Assembly (NCBI GenBank): GCA_947302675.1
Contig: CAMYWI010000004.1
Location: forward strand, 1 to 15,805
Length of the DNA stretch: 15,805 nt
Source: an uncultured Selenomonadales bacterium
Lineage (GTDB): Bacteria; Bacillota_C; Negativicutes; Selenomonadales; Selenomonadaceae
Direction of reading: 5' to 3'
The translations under genes were made by a program, and so were the position numbers. The notes beneath the pieces are model-generated. The model did not search any database and was not told the DNA's origin. It worked only from the letters and a program-made list of their open reading frames with translations. Positions 12,753-15,805 of this stretch are shown here, in pieces (the stretch's first letter is position 1; the number at the start of each line of letters is the position of its first letter).

Positions 12753-15700
12753 TTATTCAGATAATTCCTCTTCGTATTCCATTTCTTCGTTGACATTGCT
12801 CAGCAGTACGCCATTTTTGAATCGAATCGTATTCACAGCTACTCCTTTAATGCGCGTAGAAAAGCGATAACCTTTTCCTTGACTGCGCCGGAGCAAACCT
12901 TTGAAGGCAAAAGCGGAAATGAGAGCGTCAGCGGAGGCGTATCCCAATTCTTTTTCCAAAATCTTTTTGAGAGCGGTGGGATAAAAAGCAACTTCGCCAT
13001 TTTTGAAGATCTTACCGTAACTTTCAAAGGCGGAGGCGTTGACATTAGTAAAGCCGTCGGCGGAATTATCCTTGATGTCGAACTCGAAGAATTTCCTATG
13101 AGAGGCGACGAAAGATTGAAGGTCGGCAAGAGCGCGAGTCGAATCGTCCATTTCGTCAGGAGTGGGCAATAAGGAGAGGATTTCGATAACGTCGCTAAGC
13201 AAAGAATCAGATTTAATATCCGTTTGAATGCCGCAAGAGATAAGGAAAAATTGGAAGGCAAGAAGAGAACCGACAACACTTTTTAAATGAGTAGGCTCGA
13301 CGTCGCGAAAGTTGCCGTGCCAATCAGCAAAGCCGTCCTTAGGGAAATGGGAAATGAAGTGGAAAAAACCCTGCTGAATATCTTGTAGACGATCAATGAT
13401 GAAAAGGATCCAAGCCTTGCCGAAATGTCCGAAATTATTTTCGGAGAAGAAATGAAGTTCGGAGCCGAAAAAGTCCGGCAAAAGGAAATTGCATTTGATT
13501 TGAACGAGGCGTTTATATGCCCCGCGCTGGTCGTGACTTTTGAGAATGGGACGTTCAGCGGTAGAAAGTCTGGTACCTTTGAACTTGACGGGCTCGCGGG
13601 CAGTGCCATCGCGTTTATTGGCTTGATTGGCGACGCCTTCGGCAAACTCGTAAATCATGGAAGATAAAGTGGATTCGGCTTGCTTACCGCCCAAAGTTTC
13701 TAATTCGTCGAAGAAAGAAGGAAGGTCATTAGAGGCGGCGGCAACGGCAATGCGATTTTTGGGAGAGGCGGCGAAAGTTTTCAAAAGCTCAAGGGGATTG
13801 CCGAAAATGGAGGCGGCGAATTTAAGAAGAGCGGACTTGCCGGAGTTATTGGGAGCCTCGATATGAATTTGAGCGTTTTGAAGATTGAGAGGGCGAATAA
13901 GCGGGGCAAGCAAAGCGTTGCCTAAGAAAACTTTAACAATAGCCCCACCATATTCGACGACTTCATTTAATTTTTTGAGCCAAAGGTCAGGATTGCCGCG
14001 CTCTGCGAAAAGTACGGGATAATCGAACCCAGCGCGGCGAACAAAATAATCGTCGGAGCCGGAAGGGTAGGCGAAAAATTTAAAGTCGGTACCTTTCCAG
14101 CCTGGCTGAGAATAGAATTTAATTTCCGGAATGACGGAATCATTTTCGGCGATAATACGCGCGAAGAATTTGGCAAGAGCTTTGGGATCTTCAATCCATG
14201 CGCCTTTGTCAGCAAGAAGTAAGATTAGGCGTGGGTCGAAAAGGACGCGTCCATCGACAATGACGTTGCGCCAAACGTTGCCGGCTTTAACGGCGACCGC
14301 GTATTGAACGGAGTGATTATTGGGCTCGCGCAGAATTTTAGTGGGGACGATAGGATTTTTGGTGGCGGTAATGGTTTTGGGGAACTTGCCGCTAAAGTCG
14401 ATGAGGGCAATGCCCCTGTCGTTGAAATAGCAATCGTAAGGGATTCTGAGAGTAATCGGGCAACCTTTAGCGTTGGTAGCGGTAGTTTCGGATTCGCGTT
14501 GTTTTTTCTCTTCGTCTTGACGCGCCTTGAGTTTTTCGCTGGCAATTTTGGCGTGATAGTCACGGAGGAAAGATTTATGTTGCTTTTTAATGTCAGAGGC
14601 GAGAGAATCAATATCGGCAAGAATTTTACTGGGAGCTAGAGTTGCCAACTTTTTAAGCTGAGAAAGACCGCTAACGTCGTTATCGCCCGATTCTTTTTTA
14701 ATCAAGTGTAAGGCGTCTTTAGAAAAAGCTCTGGCGTTCTTTAGGATGTCGAAGAATTTATCAGCGAAAGCGGGAAGGTAGAATTTGAGCAAGGCGACGT
14801 TATTACGAGCGGCAACGTCGAAGGCAAGGGATGCGGAGAAATTAAAAGGCGACAAATCATTGACGAAAGCGACGGCGTCCTTGATTTTGGGAAGTAGGCT
14901 AGGGTCAATAACGCCATTGACGGCTTGCCACTTAGCAATTTGGGCGTCGAAGACAGAATTTGAATTGGTCAAAAGGATAGTACTAGTCAAAACAACAGGA
15001 TTATCGATATTGGTCAAAAGAACAGTACTTTTTTTCTCTTCAAGGTAAAAATCAGTCTGAGCGGCGTCGATAATTTTGTCCAAAAGCTGATTGAGGAAAA
15101 CTTTACCGCGTACTTGAAGGATTTGATTAGCGTCGGCTTTAATGCCGAGTTCCTTTTGAAGTTCAGCGGGAAGGAAATCGAAGAGGAATTTACAAACAGC
15201 GAAGTTACCGCGTTGAATCAAAGCTTGCTGTAAATCGGAATGCAGCGTTTTGTTTTGAGCGGGAATATCGGCGTCGAAAAGAACGATAAATTTTCTGCCG
15301 GTGATATGTTTTTCGTCGATTGTGTTTAAAATAGTTAGAGCTTGATTGGCGGCACCTAAAGCGACGACAGGGATTTTTTTATCGGAGGCAAACCAGATAG
15401 ACATAGCGTCGATATAGCCCTCTACGACGACGACAGGGGCGTTTACGGGCATGTTCAAAGCGTCGGGATTGAATAAAGTTTTTTCGCCGTCATGCTCCTT
15501 TTCGTTAATCCAAACGCGATCATTTTGATTGAAAGAATCAAGCGGCACGGTCAAGCGAGCGAGGTAATTAGCGGTTTGATAATCGGTTGAGGCGGGAACA
15601 ATGACTCGCGGGGAGCGTTGAAATTTTTTTGAGTGTTTCCAGTCCTTGAGAAAACCACAATGGAAATACTGCCAAACAGAAAGAGGCAAACCACGATAGA

Positions 15701-15805
15701 AACCGCCTTGATTTTCAATGAATTCCGCGAGGTGTTTTTGAGAATCAGAACTAGTGTCGTTAATGGAAACGAGGCGAGCACCTTCGATTTTTTCTTTGGG
15801 CGGAG
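12753..15805 (-). CDS. Phage primase-helicase (Toprim + DUF927-like), 5' end missing
   Basis: The frame is open from the right edge (first full codon 15803) to TAA at 12753; about 1017 residues are visible, so the zinc-binding N terminus lies outside. Counting from the TTG at 15689: the Toprim domain has VVVVEGYIDAMS (86-97) with a catalytic-type Glu, and IVLFDADIPA (135-144) with DxD. Then a helical linker, a DUF927 region (GCPITLRIPYDCYF and YSQPGWKGTDF), and a P-loop APNNSGKSALL with a FFDELE Walker B. It primes and unwinds phage DNA. The part at 14964-15029 has a repeated STxLLTN coding stretch. The gene points toward the repeat array just past its end. Confidence 0.88.
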   Translation of the reverse strand, partial: PPKEKIEGARLVSINDTSSDSQKHLAEFIENQGGFYRGLPLSVWQYFHCGFLKDWKHSKKFQRSPRVIVPASTDYQTANYLARLTVPLDSFNQNDRVWINEKEHDGEKTLFNPDALNMPVNAPVVVVEGYIDAMSIWFASDKKIPVVALGAANQALTILNTIDEKHITGRKFIVLFDADIPAQNKTLHSDLQQALIQRGNFAVCKFLFDFLPAELQKELGIKADANQILQVRGKVFLNQLLDKIIDAAQTDFYLEEKKSTVLLTNIDNPVVLTSTILLTNSNSVFDAQIAKWQAVNGVIDPSLLPKIKDAVAFVNDLSPFNFSASLAFDVAARNNVALLKFYLPAFADKFFDILKNARAFSKDALHLIKKESGDNDVSGLSQLKKLATLAPSKILADIDSLASDIKKQHKSFLRDYHAKIASEKLKARQDEEKKQRESETTATNAKGCPITLRIPYDCYFNDRGIALIDFSGKFPKTITATKNPIVPTKILREPNNHSVQYAVAVKAGNVWRNVIVDGRVLFDPRLILLLADKGAWIEDPKALAKFFARIIAENDSVIPEIKFYSQPGWKGTDFKFFAYPSGSDDYFVRRAGFDYPVLFAERGNPDLWLKKLNEVVEYGGAIVKVFLGNALLAPLIRPLNLQNAQIHIEAPNNSGKSALLKFAASIFGNPLELLKTFAASPKNRIAVAAASNDLPSFFDELETLGGKQAESTLSSMIYEFAEGVANQANKRDGTAREPVKFKGTRLSTAERPILKSHDQRGAYKRLVQIKCNFLLPDFFGSELHFFSENNFGHFGKAWILFIIDRLQDIQQGFFHFISHFPKDGFADWHGNFRDVEPTHLKSVVGSLLAFQFFLISCGIQTDIKSDSLLSDVIEILSLLPTPDEMDDSTRALADLQSFVASHRKFFEFDIKDNSADGFTNVNASAFESYGKIFKNGEVAFYPTALKKILEKELGYASADALISAFAFKGLLRRSQGKGYRFSTRIKGVAVNTIRFKNGVLLSNVNEEMEYEEELSE
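14964..15029 (-). repeat. In-frame 21-base repeat inside the primase linker
   Basis: Plus strand ATTGGTCAAAAGGATAGTAC T (14964-14984) recurs at 15009-15029 with two differences, 45 bases apart, so in frame. It codes twice for S-T-V/I-L-L-T-N. Confidence 0.6.

Noticed and set aside
12839..13279. Second minus-strand frame of 146 codons opposite the primase
   Set aside because: It is an out-of-frame shadow within the intact primase-helicase coding sequence, with Ser/Pro/Leu-rich low-complexity content and no motif.

Overview
The window looks like about 15.8 kb of a tailed (siphovirus-type) prophage or phage from a Bacillota host. Negativicutes is my guess, with low confidence. All supported genes are on the minus strand, so the biological order runs from right to left. 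Evidence for phage: the HK97-type head order (terminase, portal, prohead protease, capsid, gp6-like connector, head-tail adaptor, gp10-like protein), a phi13-type tail tube, a frameshifted tail-assembly chaperone pair and a tape-measure start. Strong GGAGG ribosome sites and several TTG/GTG starts fit a low-to-mid GC Bacillota genome.

Right to left: (1) 15805-12753 is a 5'-incomplete primase-helicase (Toprim plus DUF927-like domain with a P-loop). (2) 12752-12255 is a ~500-base non-coding region holding 17 copies of TGTCAA/TTGACA, copies of a GCGTnATTACGC dyad, a ~73-bp direct repeat and an A/T-rich inverted repeat. It is a candidate replication origin and/or operator array. (3) 12254-11838 is a DUF1492/RinA-like late regulator. 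Right at its 3' end lie three GTGACA boxes spaced exactly 10 bp apart, a -10 box and a strong hairpin, which together look like the late promoter. (4) 11731-9795 holds a ParB-like/ComF-like phosphoribosyltransferase fusion, an HTH small-terminase-like protein and an HNH/P-loop fusion, followed by a G/C-tract region that may be cos. (5) 9666-3679 is packaging and head assembly. (6) 3679-1 is head-tail joining and tail assembly. Inserted there are a DprA-like protein, a small possibly cystatin-like protein and a 52-residue unknown.

Points of most interest: a textbook -1 frameshift site (A AAA AAC, 7-base spacer, 6-bp stem) joining the two chaperone frames to make a predicted 173-residue protein; a dprA gene in the middle of the tail operon, in the same phage as a ParB-ComF-like fusion; two adjacent head-tail joining genes each broken by one in-frame stop (TAA and TGA), suggesting prophage decay, sequence error or readthrough; a pair of related ~85-100 nt intergenic elements sharing a hairpin core; and the dense repeat array with helical phasing upstream of the late regulator.
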